From assembly GCF_041021895.1 (NCBI RefSeq), contig NZ_CP157428.1, positions 2,294,001-2,358,000 on the forward strand: a DNA stretch of 64,000 bases, read 5' to 3'. Below, in pieces: positions 15,774 through 23,834 of this stretch. Position 1 is the first letter of the stretch. Each line of letters opens with the position of its first letter. Source of the DNA: Acinetobacter sp. XH1741 (lineage in GTDB: Bacteria > Pseudomonadota > Gammaproteobacteria > Pseudomonadales > Moraxellaceae). Under the pieces are notes generated by a model, which was not told the origin of the DNA, searched no databases, and was given only the letters and a program-made list of their open reading frames with translations. The translations under genes were made by a program, and so were the position numbers.

Positions 15774-16631
15774 ATGCGTATTGCAGTTACTGGGGCATCG
15801 GGTCAACTCGGCCAATTTGTTATTTCTCAATTACTCGAACGTACTGAGGCAAAAAATATTGTCGCATTAGTCCGCAATCCAGAAAAGGTATCAGGTTTAA
15901 GCTCAAAAGGAATCGAAGTTCGTGCTTTTGATTATAGTCATGACGGAGATAAACTTTCGGCTCAATTGTCAGGTATTGATAAGCTTTTATTAATCTCATC
16001 GAGTGAGGTTGGTCAACGTACAGTACAACACCAAAATGTGATTAATGCAGCAAAACTTGCAAACGTAAAATTTATTGTTTACACAAGCTTATTAAAAGCA
16101 GATACATCACCGCTTCTATTGGCACAAGAACATGTTGAGACCGAGCAATATTTAAAAACATCAAATATTGCCTATACATTATTACGTAATAGCTGGTACA
16201 ACGAAAACTATGCAATGGGACTTGCACAAGCAGTAGAGCAAGGCAAAATTTTCGGGGCAACACATCATGGCAAAATTGCTTCTGCTTCACGCTTAGATTA
16301 TGCAACTGCTGCCGCTGTGGTATTAACTCAAGAAGGGCATGAAAAGAAAGTTTATGAACTTGCTGGTGATACAAGTTATACCCTTGATGACGTAGCAAAA
16401 TGGGCAAGTGAAATCAGTAAAAAAGAAGTAATTTACCAAGATTTATCAAAAGAGGAATATCAAGCACTCTTGATACAAGTGGGTTTACCAGAAGGCTTTG
16501 CAAGTGTCTTGGCAGATTCAGATGAAGGCGTATCTAAAAACGCTTTATATAGTGATAGTAAAGACTTGCACCAGTTAATTGGTCGTGCCACTACAAGTAT
16601 GCAAGAAACGATTAAAGAATTTTTATCTTAA
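15774..16631 (+). CDS. NmrA/SDR-type NAD(P)H:quinone oxidoreductase (YtfG/QorB-like)
   Basis: 285 residues from the ATG at 15774, preceded by GTGGAG; a GTG four codons earlier is less likely. MRIAVTGASGQLGQFVI is the Rossmann loop of atypical SDRs, and the later part (VIYQDLSKEEYQALL, GLPEGFASVLADSD) matches the QOR2/YtfG group. Members reduce quinones with NADPH. The divergent HxlR gene and the shared tandem operators indicate induction by electrophiles. A terminator follows. Confidence 0.88.
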   Translation: MRIAVTGASGQLGQFVISQLLERTEAKNIVALVRNPEKVSGLSSKGIEVRAFDYSHDGDKLSAQLSGIDKLLLISSSEVGQRTVQHQNVINAAKLANVKFIVYTSLLKADTSPLLLAQEHVETEQYLKTSNIAYTLLRNSWYNENYAMGLAQAVEQGKIFGATHHGKIASASRLDYATAAAVVLTQEGHEKKVYELAGDTSYTLDDVAKWASEISKKEVIYQDLSKEEYQALLIQVGLPEGFASVLADSDEGVSKNALYSDSKDLHQLIGRATTSMQETIKEFLS

Positions 16632-16684
16632 GTCGATGCTGTGATGTAAGAACTATAAAGTTCATTTAATAACTTTTATGTATG

Positions 16685-16719
16685 AAAAAGGCTTAAATTT
16701 TTAGAGTTTAAGCCTTTTT
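16685..16719. terminator. Terminator after the quinone reductase gene
   Basis: A 13-bp perfect stem AAAAAGGCTTAAA/TTTAAGCCTTTTT with a 9-base loop, usable in both directions between convergent genes. Confidence 0.85.
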
Positions 16720-16819
16720 ATAAAAGATATTTTTAGTGAAATATATAAATTTAATCAGTAATACCATTAACTTTACGCAGTGTATTATCCATAAGATTTT
16801 CTTGCATATAGAAACAGAC

Positions 16820-17752
16820 TTAATCCTGCCAATAAGGTGTTTCACCGTAGACTTCAGCAAAATAATCAATAATTACCCGAATATTTAAAGGCGGATGACG
16901 CACATTTGGATAAATTGCGGCGATGTGCTGAGGCTGCGATTTTATAGAGGCTTCATATTGCGGCAAAAGTTTGATTAATTTGCCATCCTTTAAAGCCTCA
17001 CCAATTAACCAGTCTGGAAATAAAACAATGCCCATCCCATTGAGTGCAGCCATCATTAAGCTTTCCGCATTATTTGAAGCAAGTAAGGGCACAATTGGAT
17101 AATGTATCCATTCCTCATTGGGTTTTCTCACTAACCAACGGTTAGGGCCTTCAAAGCCTTTATAGACTAAACATTTATGGTCATTGAGTTGTTTGGGATG
17201 ATCAAGCGCGCCGTATTTAGCAATGTAGCTAGGCGAGGCCGCCAAATGATATTTTTGTGTACCGAAAATACGTGCATGAAATGACGAGTCTGTCAGGGTT
17301 CCAATACGAAAAATTAAATCTGTACTATCCCGAAGAGGGTCTATAAATTCGTCTGTCTGAATGAGTTCTATTAAAAGCCGTGGATAACGTTCTGATAAAC
17401 CCGCTAACCAAGGCGCAATATGCCGTTGACCAAAAAATACAGGTGCATTAATTCTGACCAGTCCAGAGGGTTCTATGGTTTTATCTTGCAATGCCTTTTG
17501 GGCTTCATCAAATTGCTCGGTAATTCTTTTGGCATATTCAAAAAATAATTTACCCGATTCGGTCGGTGTGATTGCTCGCGTATTTCGATAGAAAAGTTGC
17601 TGCCCCAACGCATCTTCTAACTGTTGAATGGTTCGAGAAATCATCGATGCCGACACATCTTCTTTTCTCGCCACCACAGAGAAATTTTGAGCATTATATA
17701 CACTGATAAAAAAGCGAAGGGTACGAATATCAATCGAATTGGTTAAATTCAT
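16820..17752 (-). CDS. LysR family regulator
   Basis: 310 residues. The N-terminal helix-turn-helix (LRFFISVYNAQNFSVVA, EDVSASMISRTIQQLEDALG, LFYRNTRAITPTESG) is of the LysR type, followed by a substrate-binding-like domain typical of the CrgA/AaeR branch (GLVRINAPVFFGQRHIAPWL). It diverges from two YdcZ-type permease genes, its probable targets. No clear T-N11-A palindrome was singled out in the 100-base gap. Confidence 0.9.
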   Translation of the reverse strand: MNLTNSIDIRTLRFFISVYNAQNFSVVARKEDVSASMISRTIQQLEDALGQQLFYRNTRAITPTESGKLFFEYAKRITEQFDEAQKALQDKTIEPSGLVRINAPVFFGQRHIAPWLAGLSERYPRLLIELIQTDEFIDPLRDSTDLIFRIGTLTDSSFHARIFGTQKYHLAASPSYIAKYGALDHPKQLNDHKCLVYKGFEGPNRWLVRKPNEEWIHYPIVPLLASNNAESLMMAALNGMGIVLFPDWLIGEALKDGKLIKLLPQYEASIKSQPQHIAAIYPNVRHPPLNIRVIIDYFAEVYGETPYWQD

Positions 17753-17851
17753 CTGTGCAATTTCTGCAAAAGTGATTCATGAATTATGCTGTTTTTATAA
17801 TGAATTGACTACTCTAAGATTCGTTGTCTAAATAAAATGAGGCAATGTTTT

Positions 17852-18286
17852 ATGCAAATTCTATTACTGTTCCTGACCATTTTGGGTGGAATGGGGCTCT
17901 CAGTAGAGGCAGGGCTTTTAGGGCCATTAGGTACAGAAGTTGGGGAGTTGTGGGCCACTTTTAGTATTTTTGGTGTCGGGGCAGCTCTTACTTTTTTATT
18001 AATGCTGTTTTTTAGCCCACGGAACAGCCCTTCATTTTTTACCCTTCCAGCTTGGCAGTTATTGGGAGGTGTTATTGGCCCAATCTACGTCATTATTCTC
18101 ACCATTACCGCACCGATTATTGGCATTGCCATGACCATGATTGGGATTTTGGCGGGTCAAGTTTTTAAGAGCCTTATTATTGATCACTATGGACTACTCG
18201 GAACTCCGCATAGAAAAGTAGATCGTAAACGTGTGCTTGCGCTTGTTTTTATTGTGGTTGCACTTTCATTAGTTGCAAAAGCATAA
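17852..18286 (+). CDS. YdcZ/DUF606-type DMT-superfamily transporter subunit
   Basis: 144 residues from the second ATG (17852), which has GAGG 9 bases upstream; the ATG at 17837 has none. Four to five hydrophobic segments and the motifs LTILGGMGLSVEAGLLGPLG and PAWQLLGGVIGPIYV are typical of the YdcZ family, half-size members of the drug/metabolite transporter superfamily. It is followed 9 bases later by a second member, so the two may form a heterodimer. The substrate is unknown. Confidence 0.82.
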   Translation: MQILLLFLTILGGMGLSVEAGLLGPLGTEVGELWATFSIFGVGAALTFLLMLFFSPRNSPSFFTLPAWQLLGGVIGPIYVIILTITAPIIGIAMTMIGILAGQVFKSLIIDHYGLLGTPHRKVDRKRVLALVFIVVALSLVAKA

Positions 18287-18295
18287 GAGGGTAAT

Positions 18296-18754
18296 ATGAC
18301 AATATTCATGATTTTATTGGCTGTCATCGGCGGCGCTCTTTTAAGTGTTCAAGCCGCAATTAATGGTCAGCTTGGCAGTAAAGTAGGCGTATTTCGTAGT
18401 GCATTTTTGACGTTTTCGGTCGGTGCTTTAATTACGGCATTGCTTATTTTTTATTTTGAACCCAAACAAACATTAACACTGCTAGATGTCCCTAAATGGC
18501 AACTGCTTGGCGCAATGTGTGGTGTTCCCTATATTGTGATTATGGTCTTAGCGGTACAAAGAATAGGAGCGGCAGTTGCTACGGTTGCGGTGATTTTTGG
18601 GCAACTTTTAATGAGTATGTTAATTGATAATTTTGGATGGTTTGGCAATGAAATTTTACCCTTTTCAACGTATCGATTAGGCGCACTCATCTGTTTAGCA
18701 ATTGCCCTTTATTTTATCTATTCGAGTAGTAAAACGACTCAAATTGAAACCTAA
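18296..18754 (+). CDS. YdcZ/DUF606-type DMT-superfamily transporter subunit, second copy
   Basis: A 152-residue paralogue of the preceding gene with the same plan: LLAVIGGALLSVQAAINGQLG at the start, PKWQLLGAMCGVPYIVIM in the middle and a last membrane segment near residue 130. A strong ribosome site (AGAGGG) lies before the ATG. The duplicated half-size arrangement suggests antiparallel heterodimerisation, as in paired small multidrug-resistance proteins; this is inference. Confidence 0.82.
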   Translation: MTIFMILLAVIGGALLSVQAAINGQLGSKVGVFRSAFLTFSVGALITALLIFYFEPKQTLTLLDVPKWQLLGAMCGVPYIVIMVLAVQRIGAAVATVAVIFGQLLMSMLIDNFGWFGNEILPFSTYRLGALICLAIALYFIYSSSKTTQIET

Positions 18755-18815
18755 AAAACCAATGCCAACATGGTTTTAAACCTAAATGATGGCTTGATTT
18801 TGCAGATTTTAATTA

Positions 18816-20198
18816 TTATCTATCGCCATTTTTCCAAGCGGACTGCACCTGATTGGCAATCGCGGGATAGTCCATAACGAAACGTACATGAGTCTCAACA
18901 CCTGTTTTTAAGGTCGTATCATCTACAATAAATTCTGGACTATGGTTTGGAGCAGCTTTACTCATGTCTTGGTCTTTAGGGGTTGCACCGAGTGAGATAT
19001 AAAGAGCGGGCATAAGCTTGCCATAATGTGCAAAGTCATCACTTGCACTGGCATTGGTGTCCATTCGATGCAAATGACTTTTACCTACTGTATTTTCTAA
19101 AGTAGGTAAAATTAATTGAGTGAGCATCTTATTGTTATAAGTGACAGGCGCATAGGGCGAAAGTTCAATGTCTGCTTTAACATTATTTGCCAGCGCAGTA
19201 TGAGTGATCATGTCAGGTAATTGCTTAAGAATATTTTGACGGATGTCTTCGCTATTGGTACGAATCGTTCCTTCCATATCAACTTCTTTGGGAATAATGT
19301 TGGCAGCAGTTCCACCAGAAATATGACCTACTGTCACCACGGCCATGCCTTTAGTCAGATCAGAGCGGCGACTCACCATGGTTTGAATATTGTTTATGAT
19401 AGCAGCAGAAGCAACAATCGGATCTCGACCAGCCCATGGCATAGAAGCATGTACTTGTTGGCCAGTCAGTTTAATCCGAAATTCATCGGCACTATTGAGC
19501 ATAGCTGCATCTTTATAGAAAATACTGCCACTTGGAATACCTGAAACGACATGAATACCAAACATAACTTCAGGCTTTGGATTTTTGAAACCACCATCTG
19601 CAATCATCTTTCTTGAACCAATTTGGTCACCCTGACTAAACCCTGCCAAATCAGCGGCTCCTTCTTCAGAAGGTTGGAAAACAAAAACGACCGTACCTGC
19701 AAGTTTATTTTTATTTTCTGCCAATATTTTTGCTGCACCTAGTAGCATGGCTGTATGTGCATCATGACCACATGCATGCATGACAGGTTGTAGCTCTCCT
19801 TGATATTGTGCTTTTACTTTACTTGCATAAGTTAAATTTGTTTTTTCTTCTATAGGTAGAGCATCCATATCCGCTCTTAAAGCCATGACGGGGCCAGGGA
19901 GATTACCTTTTAAAATGCCAATCACGCCTGTTTTGGCAAATCCTTTTCGGACTTCAATGCCATAAGACTTCAATTCACTTTGCACTAATTTTGAAGTATT
20001 AAACTCCATGTTGCCAAGCTCAGGATTTTCATGAATATGATGGCGAATTTGAATAATTTTTGATTCATTTTTAGAAGCCGAATCTTTAATCCAATCGGCA
20101 AAACTTGCTTGAGTAGCAATAATTAAGGGCGTAGCAAACACCAGTTTATAAAATCCTTTCACCGTTCCTTCAAAATATTTATTTAATAAACAATCCAT
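18816..20198 (-). CDS. Secreted M20-family amidohydrolase (hippurate hydrolase/aminoacylase type)
   Basis: 460 residues from the ATG at 20198 (GAGG six bases before it). A GTG at codon 13 also has a ribosome site and would give an ideal signal peptide (KGFYKLVFATPLIIATQASFA). The catalytic domain shows ALRADMDALPI, HACGHDAHTAMLLGAA, QPSEEG and DDFAHYG, the metal-binding and active-site motifs of M20D peptidases. The enzyme should cleave an N-acyl amino acid or similar amide outside the cytoplasm. It stands alone between a permease pair and a long intergenic region. Confidence 0.88.
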   Translation of the reverse strand: MDCLLNKYFEGTVKGFYKLVFATPLIIATQASFADWIKDSASKNESKIIQIRHHIHENPELGNMEFNTSKLVQSELKSYGIEVRKGFAKTGVIGILKGNLPGPVMALRADMDALPIEEKTNLTYASKVKAQYQGELQPVMHACGHDAHTAMLLGAAKILAENKNKLAGTVVFVFQPSEEGAADLAGFSQGDQIGSRKMIADGGFKNPKPEVMFGIHVVSGIPSGSIFYKDAAMLNSADEFRIKLTGQQVHASMPWAGRDPIVASAAIINNIQTMVSRRSDLTKGMAVVTVGHISGGTAANIIPKEVDMEGTIRTNSEDIRQNILKQLPDMITHTALANNVKADIELSPYAPVTYNNKMLTQLILPTLENTVGKSHLHRMDTNASASDDFAHYGKLMPALYISLGATPKDQDMSKAAPNHSPEFIVDDTTLKTGVETHVRFVMDYPAIANQVQSAWKNGDR

Positions 20199-20625
20199 GT
20201 TTTGCCTCAGTCATTATTAATTGGGGTTCCTGTTTTTCAACAGTAAATTTGCGATAAAGCGTAGTTACGACATAGCTTGTCATGATCTGAATACAACATT
20301 TAATACATACATTAAATGTATAATCATAAGCTTACATGTATATACAACTTTGTGATTGTAAAATAGCTTATTTGCTAAAAAGAAAGCAATATTTATCTCA
20401 TCCTTGTTCGTATTTTATTAAGTTAAACTTATAAAAATATATAGGAGCTAATGCCTAAAACATGTAAATGGGGTAAATATTTTCTTATATTCCATAAGCT
20501 CTATTTATTTGAATAAAAAATTAAACGGCCTTCGTTATTACTTATTTTATTGGCTCTAATGACGCTTCACAAAAATGCCAAATTAAAACGATAGCTAACC
20601 GTTATGATCTTTTAGTGCTTGGCTT
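20199..20625. other. Intergenic region upstream of the amidohydrolase
   Basis: About 430 bases without a gene. It contains a small perfect dyad, ATACATT-A-AATGTAT (20307-20321), in a run of related ACAT/ATGT repeats about 110 bases before the amidohydrolase start, which may be a regulatory site. Nothing else was recognised. Confidence 0.4.
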
Positions 20626-21025
20626 TTGGAAAATGAAATGAAAATTTTTGCGGTTGACCCAAATGGTGCTTTAACGCACTGCGTAGGACAAAGTCTGGTT
20701 ATTCAATTTAATGATGGGAAAATACTAGAGATCAATGAAAGTTCAGAACCTTTTCCTGCTTCTATTCCGGAAGGACTGATGGTCTGGGGTGGCCGAGCTT
20801 TAGCCCAAGAAACTATAGACGACTTGCCATATTCACAACTGAACATTACACCAGTCGCTAGCAATGGAATTATTATTGCGCCATGTCGAGAAGAAACAGC
20901 CACACCTCTTCGTGTGACTATGTTTATGACCAATGAAAGAGGTGGATCAGGAAATTTGAACAACACTTATAAGTGATATTTTGCTCCCCAAATGATGTTA
21001 TAAACATCAATATATGGAGTATTTT

Positions 21026-21331
21026 ATGGCACGTAGACCAAGAAGAAATCATTCAAATGATTTTAAAGCTAAGGTAGCACTTGCTGCGATTAAAGCAGAA
21101 AAAACACTTGCTGAATTGAGTGCTGAATTTGATGTTCATCAAAACCAAATTATCGACTGGAAAAATCAACTGATTTCAGCTTCCTCGCAAGCTTTCGATC
21201 AATCAAAAGCTCCAACAGAACCACCCATCGATCTAAAAAAACTACATGCAAAAATCGGTGAGCAGGCATTAGAAATTGATTTTTTAGAAGGTGTGTTGAA
21301 GAAACTGGGCCGCTTCAACCACAAAAGTTAA
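21026..21331 (+). CDS. IS3-family OrfA (helix-turn-helix protein)
   Basis: 101 residues from the ATG at 21026, which has GGAG upstream. The start MARRPRRNHSNDFKAKVALA and TLAELSAEFDVHQNQIIDWK are typical of the DNA-binding OrfA of IS3 elements, followed by a leucine-zipper-like helix (LHAKIGEQALEIDFLEGVL). It overlaps the orfB frame, with which it would be fused by -1 frameshifting to form the transposase. Confidence 0.9.
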   Translation: MARRPRRNHSNDFKAKVALAAIKAEKTLAELSAEFDVHQNQIIDWKNQLISASSQAFDQSKAPTEPPIDLKKLHAKIGEQALEIDFLEGVLKKLGRFNHKS

Positions 21332-22158
21332 TCGATGACTCACTTCAGATTTCAGTATCTAAGCAAGCTCAGCTGCTGAAAGTCTCCCGTGGTTGTTATT
21401 ACTATCGCCCAAAACCTGTGAGTGCATCAGATCTGAAGCTGATGCGGTGTATGGATGAGTTACATATGCAATACCCTTTTGCAGGTAGCCGTATGATGCG
21501 TGATTTGTTGAATCGTCAAGGACATCATATAGGACGACGTCATACACGTACTTTAATGAAGAAAATGGGCATTAATGCGTTATATTGCAAACCAAATTTA
21601 AGCCAGGCTAATCAAGCTCACCGCAAATATCCATATCTGCTCAAAGGATTGGCTATTCAGCGCAGTAATCAAGTGTGGTCTACGGATATAACGTATATCC
21701 CTATGGCAAAAGGCTTTGTTTATTTATGTGCTGTGATTGATTGGCATAGCCGCAAGGTACTTGCGCATAGAGTATCGATTAGTATGGAGGTTACATTTTG
21801 CATAGAAACATTAAATGAAGCTATTGAAAAATATGGTCGACCTGAAATATTTAATACAGACCAAGGCAGTCAGTTTACCAGTGATGCATTTATTGATGTA
21901 TTGAAATCAAATGACATCCAAATCAGCATGGATGGTAAAGGTCGATGGGTTGATAATGTGATGGTTGAACGATTATGGCGGAGCGTTAAATATGAAGAGG
22001 TGTATCTCAAAGCCTACAGCAATGTTTTGGATGCGAAGAAGCAATTAAACGCATATTTTGAATTTTATAATTTGAAACGACCTCATTCGAGTCTGGACAA
22101 AATGACTCCAGATGAGTTTTACTATGACCAGCTACCACAACAAAATAAGGTAGCTTAA
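21286..22158 (+). CDS. IS3-family OrfB (DDE transposase, made as OrfAB)
   Basis: The coordinates are the -1 frame from a candidate slip site to the stop; an internal GTG at 21418 would give 246 residues. The frame is open from 21280. The catalytic core shows STDITYIP (first Asp), NTDQGSQF (second Asp) and VERLWRSVKYEEVYL (Glu) with the usual IS3 spacing. It is preceded by an HTH_21-like region (MHYPF-type sequence ...QYPFAGSRMMRDLL). The gene is full length and apparently active. Confidence 0.9.
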   Translation, partial: RRCVEETGPLQPQKLIDDSLQISVSKQAQLLKVSRGCYYYRPKPVSASDLKLMRCMDELHMQYPFAGSRMMRDLLNRQGHHIGRRHTRTLMKKMGINALYCKPNLSQANQAHRKYPYLLKGLAIQRSNQVWSTDITYIPMAKGFVYLCAVIDWHSRKVLAHRVSISMEVTFCIETLNEAIEKYGRPEIFNTDQGSQFTSDAFIDVLKSNDIQISMDGKGRWVDNVMVERLWRSVKYEEVYLKAYSNVLDAKKQLNAYFEFYNLKRPHSSLDKMTPDEFYYDQLPQQNKVA

Positions 22159-22590
22159 CTAGAGCAGAGTATCACTTATAAATAAGCTTTTAGTTGTTCA
22201 AACATGTGGGACCACCTCTGAAAATGCCGAGTTACAGCCAATTAAAGCAAAAAATGTGGTGCTTGAGCTGAACAACGGCAAAACCATAGAAGTACTTAAA
22301 GACTATGCTCAAAAAGGCTTGTTAGTTTGGGGCGGACGTGAACCCATTTCAGGGCTTTCTATAGAACAATTAAAAGAAAGAACCGAAAACGTAGGGATTT
22401 ACCCTATGAGTAGCAATGTCATTTATGTGTTCCCATTTAAGTTGCCATAAAAGGTTTAAGAAGGGCTAAAGAATTGCTCATTTGGGCAGATCTTTGAGTA
22501 GGGGCATGAGTAGCGCGTTTCGTTTTATGCACTTTTATAAATAAAAATTTAACAATAAATTTTAACTATTTATCCTTACTTTTTAATGAT

Positions 22591-22842
22591 CTATTTTAAA
22601 GCAAATGTCATTTTGTATGCTTGACTGAAAGCGACTTGGATACTATCCTTTGCGGGCTGGCCTACATTGCCAGTCGGTTTTGACGGACCGAGTTTGTAAG
22701 ACCACATCAGAGTTATTCCTTCTGAGGAATACTTATATGTGCACACCCCGTTCCCTCCCGTAGCGGTAGGACGGGAGTGGGACACCTTCGGGTGTGCTGG
22801 AGTCTTACCCAGTCCGTCAACCTGCTTCCGTTCTGCCACCAT
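22591..22842 (-). CDS. Ash (icd-like) family phage protein, probable
   Basis: An 83-residue frame. Its sequence pattern (TPAHPKVSHSRPTATGGNG, VCTY, then GPSKPTGNVGQPAKDSI) resembles the Ash/Icd-like small proteins found next to immunity RNAs in P4- and P1-like phages and their remnants. The coding strand overlaps a strongly structured segment, so part of its conservation could reflect RNA rather than protein. There is no phage integrase or capsid gene nearby, so this would be a remnant or a stand-alone module. Recognition is by memory of the family pattern and needs a profile search. Confidence 0.4.
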   Translation of the reverse strand: MVAERKQVDGLGKTPAHPKVSHSRPTATGGNGVCTYKYSSEGITLMWSYKLGPSKPTGNVGQPAKDSIQVAFSQAYKMTFALK

Positions 22843-22890
22843 AATTTATAATGCTTTGGCAGAACTCCCAAAAGAAGGAGTTGGCTATGC
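22715..22890 (-). ncRNA. Structured segment resembling phage C4 antisense RNA
   Basis: This segment is unusually GC-rich for the region and full of short perfect stems: CTCCCGT/ACGGGAG around 22757-22778, ACACC-TTCG-GGTGT near 22783-22797, and AACTCC/GGAGTT at 22863-22882. It coincides with the Ash-like frame, which is how C4/CI-type immunity RNAs are arranged in P1- and P4-like elements. The strand is my best guess from the Ash frame. The plus strand also has AAGGAG followed by an 18-codon frame (22887-22943). Confidence 0.35.
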
Positions 22891-23131
22891 ACATTCATAA
22901 ATTACTGGCAGTCACTGTCAAAATCTATATCGACACCACTTAAATCACTTTAAAGCAGCTTGATCGCCGTAAGTTTTTCTGGCTTTAAATTATTACGTCT
23001 AAAACTTAGCAACAATAAAACTTGAGATGTGCCAAGCACCGTCTTGCGGCTTTGCTGTGCCTTTTTTTCTCCCAAAAAGGGCACAGGCTTTTTATCTCAT
23101 TTAGATACAACAAGAATTTAACGGTAAAACG

Positions 23132-23674
23132 ATGTCAAATTTAGAAAACTCTTCCAAAAAACTACATGTAGTTCAAACTGCCATACGCCTGTTTACCACT
23201 TATGGATTTCACACAGCAGGGGTCGACCTCATTGCCAAAGAAGCCAAAATCACCAAAGGCACGCTTTACAAGTATTATCACTCCAAAGAACACCTGATCG
23301 AAATGTGCATTGTTTTTCAAAAAAGCCTGCTGAGAGAAGAAGTGCTTGCCATTATTTACTCAAGCCGTTACCGCACTTCAAAAGACAAAATTAAAGAGAT
23401 TATTGTTTTACATACCAATTTAAACAGCTTGTACAACCTTTTACTTAAAGCCATTTTTGAAATAAAACTAATTCATCCGAAAGCTTACAGCATGGCGGTT
23501 GAATACAGAAAGTGGCTGCGCCATGAAATTTTTGACCTGATTTTTAGCGGAGAAATCCGCGAGCCAAAATTTGATGCCAATATGATGGTCAACCTTATAG
23601 ACGGTTTGCTGCTACAGGCTTTAAGCTCAAACAGTTTGGATGAACGGGATGTGGTGGTGGAGAGGTTGATGTAG
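23132..23674 (+). CDS. TetR family regulator
   Basis: 180 residues. The N-terminal domain (AIRLFTTYGFHTAGVDLIAKEAKITKGTLYKYYHSKEHLIEMC) is a classic TetR helix-turn-helix. The C-terminal half (YRKWLRHEIFDLIF, MMVNLIDGLLLQALS) is the helical sensor domain, and the frame ends a little early (VVVERLM). It has no close divergent partner: an ash-like segment lies upstream and the AT-rich ATPase pair downstream. Its base composition is more typical of the chromosome than the ATPase pair that follows. Confidence 0.88.
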   Translation: MSNLENSSKKLHVVQTAIRLFTTYGFHTAGVDLIAKEAKITKGTLYKYYHSKEHLIEMCIVFQKSLLREEVLAIIYSSRYRTSKDKIKEIIVLHTNLNSLYNLLLKAIFEIKLIHPKAYSMAVEYRKWLRHEIFDLIFSGEIREPKFDANMMVNLIDGLLLQALSSNSLDERDVVVERLM

Positions 23675-23834
23675 TTAAGTCTATTGTTCATGAGCTTTAT
23701 GCTGATATAAATTCATTAACTGAAGGAAGGTATACTACAAGTATTTGTTTTTACCGTTATGAAATAAAATACAAATGGTTGATTTATTTTTGAAAAAATA
23801 TTTTAATAGACGGGTATTAAAGGGGCCTAATGAG

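Larger units (their letters stand above)
20938..22219 (+). mobile_element. IS3-family insertion sequence with 3-bp target duplication
   Basis: A 1282-bp element. The outer ends are AGAGGTGG and its complement CCACCTCT, and a second conserved block TTTGAACAAC lies about 15 bp inside each end. The direct repeat GAA flanks it (20935-20937 and 22220-22222). Two overlapping reading frames in the -1 relation encode a helix-turn-helix OrfA and a DDE OrfB, as in the IS3 family. The element looks intact and recent, since the host gene is restored exactly when it is removed. Confidence 0.9.
20638..22450 (+). pseudogene. Two-repeat small protein gene split by an IS3-family insertion
   Basis: Removing the IS (20938-22219) and one copy of the GAA target repeat restores one open frame of 175 codons running from the ATG at 20638 through AAT-GAA-AAT-GCC to the stop at 22450. 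The restored protein has two homologous halves of about 80 residues. Each carries a variant of (L/I)xFNDGKxxEI/LELNNGKTIEV, a VWGGR motif (MVWGGRALA, LVWGGREPI) and a hydrophobic end (IIIAPC, VIYVFPF). The function is unknown. The 5' part can still be translated but ends in IS sequence, so the gene is presumed inactive. Confidence 0.85.

Noticed and set aside
21235..21241. A7 run in orfA as the frameshift site
   Set aside because: The -1 frame from it reaches TGA at 21259-21261, well before orfB opens.
22713..22898. Minus-strand frame of 61 codons overlapping the Ash-like frame
   Set aside because: It overlaps the structured segment in another frame and shows no domain; it is more likely a by-product of the GC-rich RNA.
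22887..22943. Plus-strand 18-codon frame after AAGGAG (MHIHKLLAVTVKIYIDTT)
   Set aside because: Good ribosome site but too short to call a gene without conservation data; noted under the C4-like segment.
23775..23834. Earlier ATG for the ATPase gene
   Set aside because: No ribosome site, and the added 20 residues precede the natural ATPase beta strand.
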